Positions 5,452-5,647 of a DNA stretch of 5,647 bases are shown one piece after another. The DNA lies in NCBI GenBank assembly GCA_028819775.1, contig JAPPKV010000030.1, positions 1-5,647 on the forward strand, in the 5' to 3' direction. The position numbers were made by a program, and so were the translations under genes. Within the stretch, counting starts at the first letter, position 1, and each line of letters opens with the position of its first letter. The notes under the pieces are model-generated. The model ran no database searches and was not told where the DNA came from. It was given only the letters and a program-made list of their open reading frames with translations. Source of the DNA: Gammaproteobacteria bacterium. GTDB lineage: Bacteria > Pseudomonadota > Gammaproteobacteria > Pseudomonadales > Azotimanducaceae_A.

Positions 5452-5647
5452 ATGAGCGACACGGGATTCAAGAGCCGCGCTTCGGCGTTCGGTGGGCGTG
5501 TTTTTGTCGCCACGCTGATCTTCGCTGCGCCGATCCTGACCATCGGTGCGTTGGTCGTGATCGCGCTGAACGATACGCTTTGGCGATTCTTTGCGGATTC
5601 GGTCGCCACCAACATCCTCGTTCCCTACGGATGGGCTCTTGGGTCGG
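5452..5647 (+). CDS. Membrane protein, N-terminal fragment (possibly BCCT-type transporter)
   Basis: Sixty-five codons are visible before the window ends. A short polar start with two basic residues (K7, R9) and R16 is followed by one hydrophobic helix at about 17-39, then NDTLWRFFADSVATNILVPYGWALGS. A first helix followed by a tryptophan-containing amphipathic stretch and a Y/F-G-W at the start of a second helix recalls the betaine/choline/carnitine transporter (BCCT) N-terminus, but the fragment is too short to be sure. Codon use and GC content fit the neighbours. A promoter-like box upstream suggests its own transcription unit rather than read-through from GH4, though the 83-base gap does not exclude an operon. 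The ribosome site is weak (GGAC about ten bases before ATG). Confidence 0.55.
   Translation, partial: MSDTGFKSRASAFGGRVFVATLIFAAPILTIGALVVIALNDTLWRFFADSVATNILVPYGWALGS

Overview
This is a GC-rich (roughly 60-65% by eye), densely coded bacterial window with five protein genes, two of them cut by the window edges. I see no rRNA, tRNA, CRISPR array, insertion sequence or phage gene. The mix of a periplasmic PQQ dehydrogenase with a fused c5-type cytochrome, a flavin monooxygenase of the luciferase-like class, an NAD-dependent family 4 glycosidase and two membrane proteins suggests an aerobic Gram-negative heterotroph. A proteobacterium, possibly an uncultured marine or symbiont-type gammaproteobacterium, is my best guess, but nothing in the window fixes the taxon.

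Layout. Positions 1-445 (minus) hold the N-terminal third or so of an Nramp-related transporter whose first helix lacks the usual metal-binding motif. Positions 446-595 are a divergent control region with a readable sigma70-type promoter for the transporter, a perfect palindrome on its start point, and a -10 box placed so close to the next gene that its mRNA may be leaderless. Positions 596-1618 (plus) encode a luciferase-like flavin monooxygenase with an extra segment of about 35 residues. Positions 1619-1683 are a convergent gap packed with hairpins. Positions 1684-3876 (minus) encode an exported PQQ dehydrogenase of the glucose-dehydrogenase type ending in a c5-type cytochrome domain. Positions 3875-5368 (plus) encode a GH4 glycosidase. 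Positions 5369-5451 hold an inverted repeat and a promoter-like box. From 5452 (plus) a membrane protein runs off the end of the window.

How the genes may work together. The PQQ dehydrogenase and the GH4 enzyme are transcribed divergently and their ATG codons share two bases, so the upstream control signals of each must lie inside the coding sequence of the other. Both are redox enzymes on sugars or sugar-like substrates: the first would oxidise a sugar or alcohol in the periplasm and pass electrons through its own haem to the respiratory chain; the second would open glycosides in the cytoplasm by transient NAD-dependent oxidation. Coordinated carbohydrate use is a reasonable inference, with the membrane protein after GH4 as a possible uptake partner. 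The Nramp-like protein and the monooxygenase have no evident link to this pair.

Overall the gene content is ordinary accessory metabolism. The most unusual points are the zero-gap divergent start codons, the Nramp relative without DPGN, the insert in the monooxygenase, and a TAGGCT box recurring before three of the genes.
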